This document shows, in pieces, positions 25,431-34,024 of a DNA stretch of 64,000 nt; within the stretch, counting starts at the first letter, position 1; each line of letters starts with the position of its first letter. Location of the stretch: contig NZ_JANHAU010000002.1 in NCBI RefSeq assembly GCF_024464185.1, forward strand, positions 62,001 through 126,000, read 5' to 3'. The stretch comes from Haloarchaeobius salinus (GTDB lineage: Archaea > Halobacteriota > Halobacteria > Halobacteriales > Natrialbaceae). The position numbers and the translations under genes were made by a program. Below the pieces are notes generated by a model. That model was not told where the DNA came from and made no database searches. It saw only the letters and a list, made by a program, of their open reading frames with translations.

Positions 25431-26690
25431 ATGAGCGAGGAGACGCACGTCGTGACGGCGTTCCTGCGGCACGACGGCGAGGTGCTGTTGCTGCGGCGGA
25501 GCGACGCCGTCGGGACGTACCGGGGACGCTGGGGCGGCGTCTCCGGCTACGCCGAGGGCGACCCGGAGACACAGGTCGAGACCGAGATCGACGAGGAGAC
25601 GGGCATCGACGGGACGGAGCGGACGCTCGCCAGGGCCGGGAACCCCGTCCGGGTCGACGACGACGACCTCGACCGCACGTGGGTGGTCCACCCGTTCCTC
25701 TTCGACGTGACGACGCGCGAGGTGACGACGAGCGAGGAGCACGACGCCTTCGAGTGGGTCCCGCCGACGGCGATGTTCGAGCGCGACGTGGTGCCCGAAC
25801 TGTGGCCCACCTACGAACGCGTCGCCCCCTCCGTCCGGAGCGTCACCGCCGACGACGAGCACGGCGCGTCGTATCTCTCCATCCGGGCGCTCGAGGTGCT
25901 GCGCGACCGGGCCGCGACGCTCGTCGCCGAGGACGGGTCCGACGCCGACGCGTGGGACGAGCTCGCCGACCTCGGCCGGCGGCTCTCCCGCTCGCGACCG
26001 AGCATGGCGGTCCTGCACAACAGGGTGAACCGCGCCCTCGCCGAATCGGACCGGACCGTCGCGTCAGTGCGTGAGGCGGCGACCGACGGCATCCACCGCG
26101 CCGTCACCGCCGACACCGACGCGGCCGTGCGGGCCGGGGCGCTCGTCAGCGACCGCACCGTCCTCACGCTGTCGCGGTCGGGGACCGTCCGCCGTGCCTT
26201 CGCGGAGGGCGATCCCGAAGAGGTCCTCGTCGCGACGTCCGAGCCCGGCGGCGAAGGCGTCGGCGTCGCGGAAGAACTCGTCGGCGACTGCCCCGTCACG
26301 CTGCTGCCCGACGCCGCCGTCGCGCAGGCCATCGTCGACGGCGAGGTGGACGCGGTGCTCGTCGGTGCCGACACCATCCTCCCCGATGGCGTCGTCGTCA
26401 ACAAGGTCGGTACGCGCACGACCGCCGTCGCGGCCGCTCACGAGGAGGTGCCCTGCTACGTCGTCGCGTCGACCGACAAGATCCACACCGAGCCGTCGGT
26501 CAACGTCGAGAGTGGCCGTCGCTCGGCGGTGTACGACGGTGACGCCCCCGTCTCGGTGTTCAACCCGGTCTTCGACGAGACCCCTGCTCACCTCGTCGAC
26601 GCGTTCGTCACCGAGCGCGGCGAACTCTCTCCCGGTGACGTCGACGCCGTAGCCGACGAACTGTCGGCACTCTCCGAGTGGCGTGATTGA
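25431..26690 (+). CDS. Nudix - eIF2B/R15P isomerase-like fusion protein
   Basis: This is a 419-residue two-domain protein. Residues 1-140 form a Nudix domain with a slightly off-pattern box (SGYAEGDPETQV, then TEIDEETGI, with Thr where Arg is usual). Residues 150-419 are an eIF2B-alpha/ribose-1,5-bisphosphate isomerase-like domain with VLVGADTILPDGVVVNKVGT and YVVASTDKIH. The Asp of GAD is kept, but the usual Cys of sugar-phosphate isomerases is replaced (VLTLSRSGTV). It may bind or trim a nucleotide-sugar compound. A role in AMP/ribose recycling is only inference. Confidence 0.85.
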   Translation: MSEETHVVTAFLRHDGEVLLLRRSDAVGTYRGRWGGVSGYAEGDPETQVETEIDEETGIDGTERTLARAGNPVRVDDDDLDRTWVVHPFLFDVTTREVTTSEEHDAFEWVPPTAMFERDVVPELWPTYERVAPSVRSVTADDEHGASYLSIRALEVLRDRAATLVAEDGSDADAWDELADLGRRLSRSRPSMAVLHNRVNRALAESDRTVASVREAATDGIHRAVTADTDAAVRAGALVSDRTVLTLSRSGTVRRAFAEGDPEEVLVATSEPGGEGVGVAEELVGDCPVTLLPDAAVAQAIVDGEVDAVLVGADTILPDGVVVNKVGTRTTAVAAAHEEVPCYVVASTDKIHTEPSVNVESGRRSAVYDGDAPVSVFNPVFDETPAHLVDAFVTERGELSPGDVDAVADELSALSEWRD

Positions 26691-26923
26691 CAGGCGACTC
26701 GGCTACACACGACGGCTCGTCGCACACCCGCCTCGACCGTCGTGGGCTGTTCGTCAGGTGATGCCGGTGCTGGTCGCGTTCTCGTACTTCAACCGTCGGC
26801 CGGAGTCGCAAGTGAGAAACCGTCGGTCCGACTAGTTCCGGGCGGGCGGCGGTGACGAGGGTTACCCCCACCGAGCCCCGTGTGACGAGGCACTCAATCC
26901 GAGCCGCCCCATTCTGCGAGACG
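26691..26923. other. Convergent intergenic region
   Basis: These 233 bases lie between two converging genes. I see no clear hairpin, open frame or repeat. It presumably holds the two 3' untranslated ends. Confidence 0.4.
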
Positions 26924-27370
26924 CTACCAGCCCAGTGACTGCCGTCGCTCCTCGGCGAGGGAGACGAACGCGGCGGTCCACTCCGGGCAGTCGGGGTGGC
27001 TCTCGACGGCTCCGGGCGCGAGCCAGTGGACGGCGGCGACCTCCTCGGGGGCGGCGACGACCGGCTCGTCCTCGTCGTGTCGTGCGAGGAAGACGACGTT
27101 CAGGCACTCCGCGCCGGTGTCGGCGACGAACGCGTTGCTCTGGACGTAGGTGAGGTCGGTGACGCCCACGTCGACCTCCTCGCGGACCTCGCGGTGGATG
27201 GTGCTCTCGAAGGTGCCGGTCTCGTGTGCGGTCCCCTCGACCTTGCCCCCGACGAGGGCGAGCTGGCCGCTCGCGTGGTCTTCGTCGGCAGCGCGCTCGA
27301 CGAGGAGGTAGTCGCCGTCGCGGTAAATCGCAGCTTCGACGTTGACGACGTAGTGTGGCACGTCTGTCAT
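26924..27370 (-). CDS. Nudix hydrolase, degenerate box
   Basis: This 148-residue Nudix-fold protein starts with the usual strand (YVVNVEAAIYRDGDYLLVER). The box is present as GGKVEGTAHETG then HREVREEVDV, so the key Glu pair is kept. The first part is longer than the consensus and the final Gly is replaced by Asp. It could still hydrolyse nucleoside diphosphate derivatives, but the target is unknown. The ATG at 27370 gives a standard Nudix length. It follows engB on the same strand after about 40 bases. Confidence 0.83.
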   Translation of the reverse strand: MTDVPHYVVNVEAAIYRDGDYLLVERAADEDHASGQLALVGGKVEGTAHETGTFESTIHREVREEVDVGVTDLTYVQSNAFVADTGAECLNVVFLARHDEDEPVVAAPEEVAAVHWLAPGAVESHPDCPEWTAAFVSLAEERRQSLGW

Positions 27371-27410
27371 CACTGCCTCGTTTCCGACGGGGGTAGTTAG
27401 CCCCGTCGGC

Positions 27411-28028
27411 TCAGAAGTACTGGAAGAGCTCGTCGTGGTTCTGTGCGTGGAGGTGGTCGCGGAGGGCCTCGTTGAGGGCGTTGATGCGGCCCTGTTTCGC
27501 CGTGATGGGGGCGACGATGTCCTGCCACTGCTGCCACGGGGGGTGGAGGCCGAGGCGGTCACAGAGGTCGTCGAGGCGTTCGTCGCGGTCGTCGACCTTG
27601 TCCATCTTGTTGACGGCGACGACCGTGGGGACGCCGAGTTCGCGGAGGAAGTGGAACATCTCGACGTCGTAGGGGACCTCGTCCTCGGTGGTGTGACGGT
27701 CGATGATGTCGACCGCGCTCTTGCCGTCGACGACGAGGACGGCGGCGAGGAAGTTGTCGGCGTACTCCTCGAGGTAGGCGACGATGTCGTCCTTGATGGC
27801 CTCGCGGCGGTCGGCCTCGACGCCGGACATGAAGCCGAAGCCGGGCAGGTCCGTGACGACGAAGTCGTGGGCCGACCAGTCGTAGTGGTTGGGCTCGCGG
27901 GTGACGCCGGGTTTCCCGCCGGTGTCGAAGGAGTGGCCGGTGATCTCGCGCATGAGCGTCGACTTGCCGACGTTTGACCGCCCGACGAAGACGACCTCGT
28001 GGGCACAGTTCGGACGGTTCTCGAACAT
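27411..28028 (-). CDS. engB: GTP-binding protein EngB
   Basis: This 205-residue GTPase is of the EngB/YsxC branch of the TrmE-Era family. G1 is GRSNVGKST (about residue 16), G3 is DLPGFG (about 60) and G4 is NKMD (about 145). In bacteria EngB helps large-subunit ribosome assembly, and the archaeal members are assumed to do likewise. The ATG at 28028 fits the typical very short N-terminus ([19 protein letters not shown]). It is divergent from a small membrane protein gene. Confidence 0.92.
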   Translation of the reverse strand: MFENRPNCAHEVVFVGRSNVGKSTLMREITGHSFDTGGKPGVTREPNHYDWSAHDFVVTDLPGFGFMSGVEADRREAIKDDIVAYLEEYADNFLAAVLVVDGKSAVDIIDRHTTEDEVPYDVEMFHFLRELGVPTVVAVNKMDKVDDRDERLDDLCDRLGLHPPWQQWQDIVAPITAKQGRINALNEALRDHLHAQNHDELFQYF

Positions 28029-28119
28029 GGACGTCCGTATCCGCCCGAGGGGCAAAAGGGTGTCTCGTCGGCCGCGTCGGTCCCACAGAGTGACGTGTCC
28101 CGCGTTCGACAGCGCGAGC

Positions 28120-28392
28120 ATGGCCTCCGCAGCGGACCACGTCGCCGCACTCGCGTTCGGGTTCCTCGATGGTCTCTCCTTCGGCATCGCGTTCGGTGTT
28201 CTCTCGTTGCTCTCCCTCGGCGTCGTCCCGTGGTCCGTCCGCGTGGCGCTGCTCGGCTTCGGTGTCGGTGCCGTCGTCGGTCTCCTCGTCACGGCGTACA
28301 GCACGTACCGGTTCCACCGCGACGGACAGGCGTTCGCCGCGGTTCGCGTGCTGTTCCGGTTCTGGAAGCGGTACGTCGCGTCGTGGGCCTGA
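28120..28392 (+). CDS. Small two-helix membrane protein, unknown
   Basis: This is a 90-residue protein with two membrane helices (about residues 8-37 and 42-63) and a basic, aromatic C-terminus ([12 protein letters not shown]). The ATG at 28120 directly precedes the first helix. It is divergent from engB with 91 bases between. No family is recognised. The hydropathy and codon use look like a real gene. Confidence 0.65.
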   Translation: MASAADHVAALAFGFLDGLSFGIAFGVLSLLSLGVVPWSVRVALLGFGVGAVVGLLVTAYSTYRFHRDGQAFAAVRVLFRFWKRYVASWA

Positions 28393-28587
28393 TGGGCGAG
28401 GGTTTATCCGGGAACGCGGGGCCAAAAGCGGCGTGCTCTGACCTGCCGCCACCGGACGCCGAGCGGGTGTGCGACGCGTCGTCCGGTGGGCGGTCGTGCG
28501 TCGCCTGCTCGCCATCCACATCACGTGACGTAGCTCCGACTCCCCTGACCCACGGGATTTTTCTGCTCGTTCTGCGTCGAAGGTGAC

Positions 28588-29964
28588 GTGCGACTCGTCC
28601 AGGTCATGATTCCGGCGGGCAAGCGCCGGGCCGTCCTCGACGCGCTCGACGACGCGGGCGTCGAGTACGCGCTCACGGACGAGGTGAGCGGTCGGGAGTA
28701 CACCGCGGTCGTCTCGTTCCCGCTCCCGACGGAGGCGGTCGAACCCATCCTCGAACGGCTCAGGGAGGCGGGTATCGAGCGGGAGTCCTACACGGTCGTC
28801 CTCGACGCCGAGACGGTCGTCTCGCAGAAGTTCGAGCGGCTCAGCGATGAGTACGCCGAGGACGAGGAGACGAGCGGCCGCATCTCGCGCGAGGAGCTGA
28901 AGGCCCAGGCGCAGCAGATGGCACCGGATATCTCGACGTACGTCCTGCTGACCGTCGTGAGCGCCGTCATCGCCACCGCCGGGATATTGCTGGACTCGGC
29001 GGCCGTCGTCGTCGGTTCGATGGTCATCGCGCCGCTCATCGGCCCGGCGATGGCGGCCAGCGTCGGCACCGTTCTCGACGACCGTGACCTGTTCACGCGG
29101 GGGGCACGGCTCCAGCTCCTCGGGGTCGTCGTGGCCATCCTCGCCGCCGCCGTCTTCGCGGTGGTGCTCAAGGAGGTACACCTCATCCCGCCGATGGACG
29201 TGACCGGAATCGGGCAGGTCCGCGAGCGACTGCTCCCGGATTTCCTCTCGCTCGCGGTCGCCATCGGGGCCGGTGTCGCGGGGGCGACCTCGCTCCGGTC
29301 CGGCGTCTCGGCGTCGCTCGTCGGCGTCATGATCGCGGTGGCGCTCATCCCGCCGACGGCCGTCATCGGCATCGGAATCGCCTACGGCCTCCCACTTGTG
29401 GTGCTCGGCGCGAGCGTCCTGGTGCTCGTCAACGTCCTCTCTATCAACCTCGCCGGCACCGCGACGCTCTGGTACGCGGGCTACCGCCCCGACCAGTGGT
29501 TCCGGACGGACGAGGCCCGGACCGTGACGCTCCAGCGCATCGCGGTGCTCGTCGCCTCCATCGCGGTGCTCTCGGTGTTCCTCGGCGGCGTGACCTACAT
29601 GTCCTACACGACGGCGGCCATCGAGGACGACATGAGAGCCGGCATCGAGGAGACCGTCGACGAGTACCCGGAGGCGACGCTGGTCGACGTCGAACTCGTC
29701 CACGAGGAGAACGTCTACGAGCGTGCGTTCGACCCACGGCCGGAACGTATCGTCGTCACGGTCGCGAGGCCGCCCGGACAGGCGTACCCGCAGCTTCCGG
29801 ACCGGCTTGCGGCGATGCTCCAGAACGGTGACGGGCTCGTCGTCGAAGTGCGGTACATCGACGCGGTGACGGTGTCGGAGCGTGGGCACGGGTCGACGGA
29901 GCCGCGCCGTTCGTCGCTCCCTGCGGCCCCGGTGCAGAACCAGATTCTCGCGCGGCTGGCCTAG
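28588..29964 (+). CDS. TIGR00341/DUF389-family membrane protein
   Basis: This 458-residue protein has a soluble N-terminal ferredoxin-like domain (VRLVQVMIPAGKRRAVLDAL), then about six membrane helices, the first containing LDSAAVVVGSMVIAPLIGPAMA, the hallmark of the DUF389 family. A soluble C-terminal part follows (about residues 345-440). The start is GTG, close behind a GGTGA ribosome-binding match and about 30 bases after a TATA-like GGATTTTT. Function is not known for the family. It ends 4 bases into the convergent NOG1-like gene. Confidence 0.9.
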   Translation: MRLVQVMIPAGKRRAVLDALDDAGVEYALTDEVSGREYTAVVSFPLPTEAVEPILERLREAGIERESYTVVLDAETVVSQKFERLSDEYAEDEETSGRISREELKAQAQQMAPDISTYVLLTVVSAVIATAGILLDSAAVVVGSMVIAPLIGPAMAASVGTVLDDRDLFTRGARLQLLGVVVAILAAAVFAVVLKEVHLIPPMDVTGIGQVRERLLPDFLSLAVAIGAGVAGATSLRSGVSASLVGVMIAVALIPPTAVIGIGIAYGLPLVVLGASVLVLVNVLSINLAGTATLWYAGYRPDQWFRTDEARTVTLQRIAVLVASIAVLSVFLGGVTYMSYTTAAIEDDMRAGIEETVDEYPEATLVDVELVHEENVYERAFDPRPERIVVTVARPPGQAYPQLPDRLAAMLQNGDGLVVEVRYIDAVTVSERGHGSTEPRRSSLPAAPVQNQILARLA

Positions 29965-30929
29965 TTCGACTCCTCGAACGGCAGCTCCAGCTCGTAGTCG
30001 ACGGCCTCGACGGCGGCGTCGAGGACCCCCTGGACGTTCTCGTCCTCGGTGATGCTCATGTACAGGTCGGCGTCGACGTCGCGCGAGCGGTCGGACTTGT
30101 TGCAGACGGTGAGCAGCGGGACGTCCTCGAAGTCGTCGGCGACGGCGTCGCGGAGCGCCAGCTGTGCGTCGAGCGGGTAGCCGCAGTCGCCGCTGGCGTC
30201 GACCATGAACAGGAGGCAGTCACCGAGGTGTGTGAGCGCGGAGATGGCCTGCTGTTCGATGTCGTTGCGTTCGTCGGCGGGCCGGTCGAGGAGCCCCGGA
30301 GTGTCGACGACCTGGTAGCGGATGCGGTCGCGCTCGAAGTGACCGACGCCGATGCCCTTCGTCGTGAAGGGGTAGGACGCCGTCTCGCCACGTGCCCGGG
30401 TGACGGTGTTGACGAACGAGGACTTGCCGACGTTCGGGTAGCCGGCGACGACGATGGTCGGCGCGTCGGGGTCGATGTCGGGAAGGGTCTTCAGGTCGTC
30501 GCGTGCCTCGCCGATGCGGAGCAGGTCGTCCTCGACCTCCTCGACGACGTCGGCGAGCCGAGCAAAGGCCTGCTTGCGGAGCTTGCGCGCGGTGTCGACG
30601 TCGTTGCGTCGCATCCGGCCCTCGTACTCCGAGCGGATCTCGGCGGTCTTGCGTGCCGCCCAGCTCACCTCGCTGAGCGACTGCCGCAGTTCGTCGACGT
30701 CGACGATGGCGTCGGCGAGCTCGTAGTAGAACGGGTCGACCGTGTCGAAGTCGGGCCAGGCCGTGACGACGTTCTCCATGTTGTCGGAGAGGATGTTCGA
30801 CGCCGTCTGGAGCATCGAGGTCTGGGCCTCGTGCCCGGACTTGGCTCGCCCCGAGCGGGCCGCCCGCGAGAACGCCTTGTCGATGAGCTCCTCCGACCGG
30901 GGGGTCGTCGGGAGGTTCTCGAAAATCAT
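29961..30929 (-). CDS. NOG1/Obg-like GTP-binding protein
   Basis: This 322-residue GTPase has a helical N-terminal bundle (about residues 1-155) and a G domain. G1 is GYPNVGKSSF (about 163), the switch region includes YPFTTKGIGVGHF, G3 is DTPGLLD and G4 is NKSD. The domain order matches archaeal NOG1 homologues, which act in large ribosomal subunit assembly. An in-frame GTG lies two codons upstream, but the ATG at 30929 is the likelier start (MIFENLPTTPRSEELID). Confidence 0.92.
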   Translation of the reverse strand: MIFENLPTTPRSEELIDKAFSRAARSGRAKSGHEAQTSMLQTASNILSDNMENVVTAWPDFDTVDPFYYELADAIVDVDELRQSLSEVSWAARKTAEIRSEYEGRMRRNDVDTARKLRKQAFARLADVVEEVEDDLLRIGEARDDLKTLPDIDPDAPTIVVAGYPNVGKSSFVNTVTRARGETASYPFTTKGIGVGHFERDRIRYQVVDTPGLLDRPADERNDIEQQAISALTHLGDCLLFMVDASGDCGYPLDAQLALRDAVADDFEDVPLLTVCNKSDRSRDVDADLYMSITEDENVQGVLDAAVEAVDYELELPFEESN

Positions 30930-31026
30930 GGTCACACGTTGTCTGCGCGGACGTATAAGGCGTTCCTTGTGGGTTCGCTCGCGGAGAGCGTCGGTGGGCG
31001 GGTGCGCGCCGCTCCGGGGGCGCGCT

Positions 31027-32139
31027 CTACACCGCGGCCAGCCACTCCTCGGGGCACCACGCCCAGACGTTGGTCCCGTCGTCGAAGTGGACGCCCCACC
31101 AGGTGTAGCCGTCCTCGTCGACCGGCCCGTTGACGATGTTGCCGCCGGTGTACGCGGGCATCACCTGGACCTTCGGCGCGTCGAGTCCGGGCTGCTCGCG
31201 GACCCACACGTCGGCGGTCGTCTGGACGTCCTGTTCGTCGTGGAACGTCGCGCCTCCTCCGGCTTCGAGGTAGGTCTCGACGGACCAGCCCCACACGTCG
31301 GCGTCGAGCCAGTGCAGCCCCCACCAGGTGTAGCCGTCCGCCTCGACGGGGCCGTTGACGACCTCGGCGGTGGTGTCGGCGGGGAACGTGTCGACGAGCG
31401 TCGCGCTCGTGGCGGGCTGTTCCCGGGTGTTCAGGTCGGTCGTGTTGTGGACGATGTCGCCGTCGGCGAAGGTCGGGTCGCCGCCGCCACCGCCACCGCC
31501 GCCGCTCCCGTCGGTCACGAGCGACATGAAGTAGTCCCAGTCCCACGTGTCGCCGGGGTCGACCTTCCCGTCGGTGACCTGCGAGCAGTCGTACGGCGAG
31601 GGGATCTGCTCGTGGCCGATGACGCCGCCCTGCCCGTCGTACGCGGAGCAGGGCGCGATGTCGTACGTCGGGTGCTGCATCGGCACGTCGTACGTCTCGC
31701 AGACGTGCCGGACCACGTCGGCGGTCTGCTGGTAGATGTTGTCGTTGAAGTCGGTCTGGTTGGCGAAGCCCTCCATCTCGATGGAGACGCCGGTGTCGTT
31801 GTAGGGCCCGTTGCCCTGCGTCCACGCCACGTCCTCGACGTTCACCATCTTCGTGATCTGGTTCGCCTGGTTGCCGACCACGTAGTGCGAGGAGACGTTC
31901 GCGTCGGGGTTCTGGAACCAGCTGATGCAGCCCTCGTAGCTCCCCTCGATGGTGTGCAGTACCACCCAGCGGACGTCCGAGGCGCTCCGACTCGCGTTCG
32001 AGTAGTTGCTCGGGTCGGCTGGCTGCCAGTCGTCGGCCGGGTCGGCTGCCGTCGCGGTCGTCGCCGCCATGCCCGAGAGCGCGAGTGCGCCGAGGGACGC
32101 AGCCGTCGCCCGCAGGAACTGTCGCCTGTTGCCTGTCAT
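31027..32139 (-). CDS. Tat-exported N-acetylmuramoyl-L-alanine amidase with SH3 repeats
   Basis: This is a 370-residue exported protein. A twin-arginine signal comes first (NRRQFLRATAAS, cleavage likely after the ATTATA string near residue 31). An amidase_2 domain (about 50-210) follows with likely zinc ligands His62, His176 and Asp194 (VLHTIEG, GHEQIP, KVDPGD) and Glu121. After a run of eight Gly residues come two SH3-like repeats (about 225-293 and 305-370), each with the string NGPV, DGYTWWG and a Trp-rich end. The family cuts the bond between the glycan and the peptide of bacterial murein. Archaea have no murein, so an outward, anti-bacterial or scavenging role is likely. Confidence 0.93.
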   Translation of the reverse strand: MTGNRRQFLRATAASLGALALSGMAATTATAADPADDWQPADPSNYSNASRSASDVRWVVLHTIEGSYEGCISWFQNPDANVSSHYVVGNQANQITKMVNVEDVAWTQGNGPYNDTGVSIEMEGFANQTDFNDNIYQQTADVVRHVCETYDVPMQHPTYDIAPCSAYDGQGGVIGHEQIPSPYDCSQVTDGKVDPGDTWDWDYFMSLVTDGSGGGGGGGGDPTFADGDIVHNTTDLNTREQPATSATLVDTFPADTTAEVVNGPVEADGYTWWGLHWLDADVWGWSVETYLEAGGGATFHDEQDVQTTADVWVREQPGLDAPKVQVMPAYTGGNIVNGPVDEDGYTWWGVHFDDGTNVWAWCPEEWLAAV

Positions 32140-32170
32140 GACACGTCATGCCGTGCCAGGGGAGGGGGCA

Positions 32171-32210
32171 AGAAACTTTTTGAACACCAGTTCGGTTGAC
32201 GAAAGTTTCT
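32171..32210. promoter_or_regulatory. Long inverted repeat upstream of the amidase gene
   Basis: AGAAACTTT at 32171-32179 and AAAGTTTCT at 32202-32210 are perfect 9-base arms around a 22-base loop that itself contains GAAC and GTTC. It lies 30-70 bases before the amidase start and just after the hisE stop. It could be an operator for the amidase or the end signal of the hisE transcript. Confidence 0.5.
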
Positions 32211-32239
32211 AGTGGAAATCTCTTATGGTTACCAAACCA

Positions 32240-32563
32240 TCAGCGTCGCTCCGCGAGCTCGGCCCGCAGGTCGTCGACGTCCAGGTCCTTCATCGAGAGC
32301 AGGACGAGCAGGTGGTAGACGATGTCCGCGCTCTCGTGGACCAGCTCGTCGTGGTCGTCGTCCTTCGCCGCCAGGACGAGTTCGGTGGCCTCCTCACCGA
32401 GCTTCTCCAGCACGGCGTTCTCGCCCTTCTCGTGGGTGAACAGGCTGGTCGTGTACGAGCCCTCGGGGAGGTTCTCCTTGCGGTCCTCGACGACGGCGAA
32501 CAGCTCGTCGAGCACGTCGTCCATCGAGCCGTCGTCGGGCGTCTCCGTGGCGTCACCGCTCAT
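32240..32563 (-). CDS. hisE: Phosphoribosyl-ATP pyrophosphatase
   Basis: This 107-residue all-helical enzyme catalyses the second step of histidine synthesis, cleaving phosphoribosyl-ATP to phosphoribosyl-AMP and pyrophosphate. The MazG-like metal motif is complete: GEEATELVLAAK (about residues 56-67) and HESADIVYHLLVLL (about 76-89). The start overlaps the stop of the DUF151 gene by 4 bases, and the chain is of normal HisE length with an extra acidic N-terminus. Other his genes are not in the window. Confidence 0.94.
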   Translation of the reverse strand: MSGDATETPDDGSMDDVLDELFAVVEDRKENLPEGSYTTSLFTHEKGENAVLEKLGEEATELVLAAKDDDHDELVHESADIVYHLLVLLSMKDLDVDDLRAELAERR

Positions 32564-33009
32564 GCGAACTCCGTCACCTCGCGGATGTCGTCGAGCTCGG
32601 CGAACTCGTCGGCGTCGCGGCGGCTGTCCCGGAACACTGGCTCGGAGATCTCGATGGGGGCGTTCGTGCGGGCGGCGAGTGCGAGCGAGTCGCTCGGGCG
32701 GGCGTCGACGACAACGTCGTCCCGCGGGGTGGCGACGTGGAGGTCCGCGATGTAGGTGCCGTCCTCGACCGCGCTGACGACGACCTGGGTGACCCGGCCA
32801 CCCAGCTCCTCGACGACGTCGAGCAGGAGGTCGTGGGTCAGCGGGCGGCCGATGTCCTCGGCGTCGAGGCCGCGCGCGATGGCGATGGCCTCCTCGAAGC
32901 CGATGAAGATGGGGACCACGTCCTCGGCGTCCTCGACGCTCAGGACGACCACGGGGACGGGCCCGTCGCGGGTTCCGGCGACGCGGACCGCGTCGATGGC
33001 TGCGTTCAT
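32560..33009 (-). CDS. DUF151 / bifunctional nuclease-family protein
   Basis: This 149-residue protein belongs to the DUF151 (BFN) family. The core is PVVVLSVEDAEDVVPIFIGF, EEAIAIARGL, RPLTHDLLLDVVEELGG and the SDSLALAARTNAPI string. Plant members cut DNA and RNA and bacterial ones are linked to redox stress, but activity in archaea is not shown. It sits between pdxT and hisE and overlaps hisE, so translation is coupled. Confidence 0.88.
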   Translation of the reverse strand: MNAAIDAVRVAGTRDGPVPVVVLSVEDAEDVVPIFIGFEEAIAIARGLDAEDIGRPLTHDLLLDVVEELGGRVTQVVVSAVEDGTYIADLHVATPRDDVVVDARPSDSLALAARTNAPIEISEPVFRDSRRDADEFAELDDIREVTEFA

Positions 33010-33048
33010 GGCGGGACGGAGGGGACCGAGGTAGAAAAGTCCCCGCTC

Positions 33049-33657
33049 TCAGCGGGTGATGGGCTCGGCCTCGGCGTCGGCGAAGAACGCGAGCCGGTGG
33101 ACACGGACGTCGGGGGTCAGCTCGGGGTGGAACGAGGTCGCCACGACGGGGCCGTCGCGCACCGCGACCGGGCGGTCGTCCCACGTCGCCAGCACCTCGA
33201 CATCGTCGCCCACCTCGTCGATGACCGGCGCGCGGATGAAGACGGCCGGGAACGGTTCGTCGAGGCCCTCGACGTCGAGCGGAGCCTCGAAGCTGTCCTT
33301 CTGCCGGCCGAACGCGTTCCGGTCGACGCTCACGTCGACGAGGTCGAGCGTCTCGACGCGGTCGTCCTTGGCGTCGCGCGAGGCGACGATGAGTCCGGCA
33401 CACGTCGCCAGCATCGGCTTGCCGGCCCCGACGTGGGCGACGATTTCCGGGGCGATTCCCTCCTCGTGGAGCAGCCGCGAGATGGTGGTGGATTCGCCGC
33501 CCGGGACGAGCAGCAGGTCGCAGTCCGGGACGATACCCGACTCGCGTATCTCGCGCACCGTGACGTCCTCACCGTGGGCCTCCCCGGCCCGGCGGATGGC
33601 GTCGGCGTGCTCCGAGACGTCGCCCTGGACGGCGACGACGCCAGCGACGAGTGTCAT
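33049..33657 (-). CDS. pdxT: Pyridoxal 5'-phosphate synthase glutaminase subunit
   Basis: This 202-residue class I glutaminase supplies ammonia to PdxS for vitamin B6 synthesis. GGESTT (about 52) forms the oxyanion region, the nucleophile Cys lies in KPMLATCAGL (about 85), and the His-Glu pair is in SFHPELTPD near the C-terminus. The partner pdxS is not in this window. It lies 81 bases behind the Sec61-beta gene on the same strand and 39 bases ahead of DUF151. Confidence 0.95.
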   Translation of the reverse strand: MTLVAGVVAVQGDVSEHADAIRRAGEAHGEDVTVREIRESGIVPDCDLLLVPGGESTTISRLLHEEGIAPEIVAHVGAGKPMLATCAGLIVASRDAKDDRVETLDLVDVSVDRNAFGRQKDSFEAPLDVEGLDEPFPAVFIRAPVIDEVGDDVEVLATWDDRPVAVRDGPVVATSFHPELTPDVRVHRLAFFADAEAEPITR

Positions 33658-33737
33658 ATCCCGCTCTAGCGGGTGCCGAAGGAAAAGCCTCGCGAGTCAG
33701 GGTCACGCTGCCGGCGTTCGAGACGGCGGTGTCCGAC

Positions 33738-33899
33738 CTACAGCGCGACGCGCAGGACCATCACGAGCGCGCCGAAGAAGACGCCGAACGCGACGACCGT
33801 CTTGGGGTCGATCTGGATGGCGTTGCGGTCCTCGGCGTCGAAGTAGCGGACGAGCCCGGCGCTGGACATCAGCCCACCGGTGTTCTCTCCCTTGCTCAT
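33738..33899 (-). CDS. Preprotein translocase subunit Sec61-beta (SecG)
   Basis: This 53-residue tail-anchored protein has a soluble N-terminus with the family string [13 protein letters not shown] and one C-terminal membrane helix (about 31-52). It is a small accessory subunit of the SecYE channel. The ATG at 33899 ([13 protein letters not shown]) matches the archaeal Sec61-beta start. A TATA-like GGTTTAGAC on the minus strand lies about 25 bases upstream (33922-33930). Confidence 0.93.
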   Translation of the reverse strand: MSKGENTGGLMSSAGLVRYFDAEDRNAIQIDPKTVVAFGVFFGALVMVLRVAL

Positions 33900-33990
33900 A
33901 CGAGCCGTTCGTCGCCGTGCCCGTCTAAACCTTTCGACACCGTCCTCGCATCGCCACCGCGGTCGTGTACGCACCTCGCCGAACCAAACC

Positions 33991-33997
33991 CTTATGC
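33991..33997 (+). promoter_or_regulatory. TATA-like box of thioredoxin gene
   Basis: CTTATGC lies 28-34 bases before the thioredoxin ATG at 34025, right for a leaderless archaeal promoter. Confidence 0.5.
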
Positions 33998-34024
33998 GCG
34001 CAGCGAGGGAACACTCGTGCGATT

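Noticed and set aside
27559-29889. 776-codon minus-strand open frame
   Set aside because: It is a shadow of the TIGR00341 gene and neighbours, with only charged low-complexity sequence.
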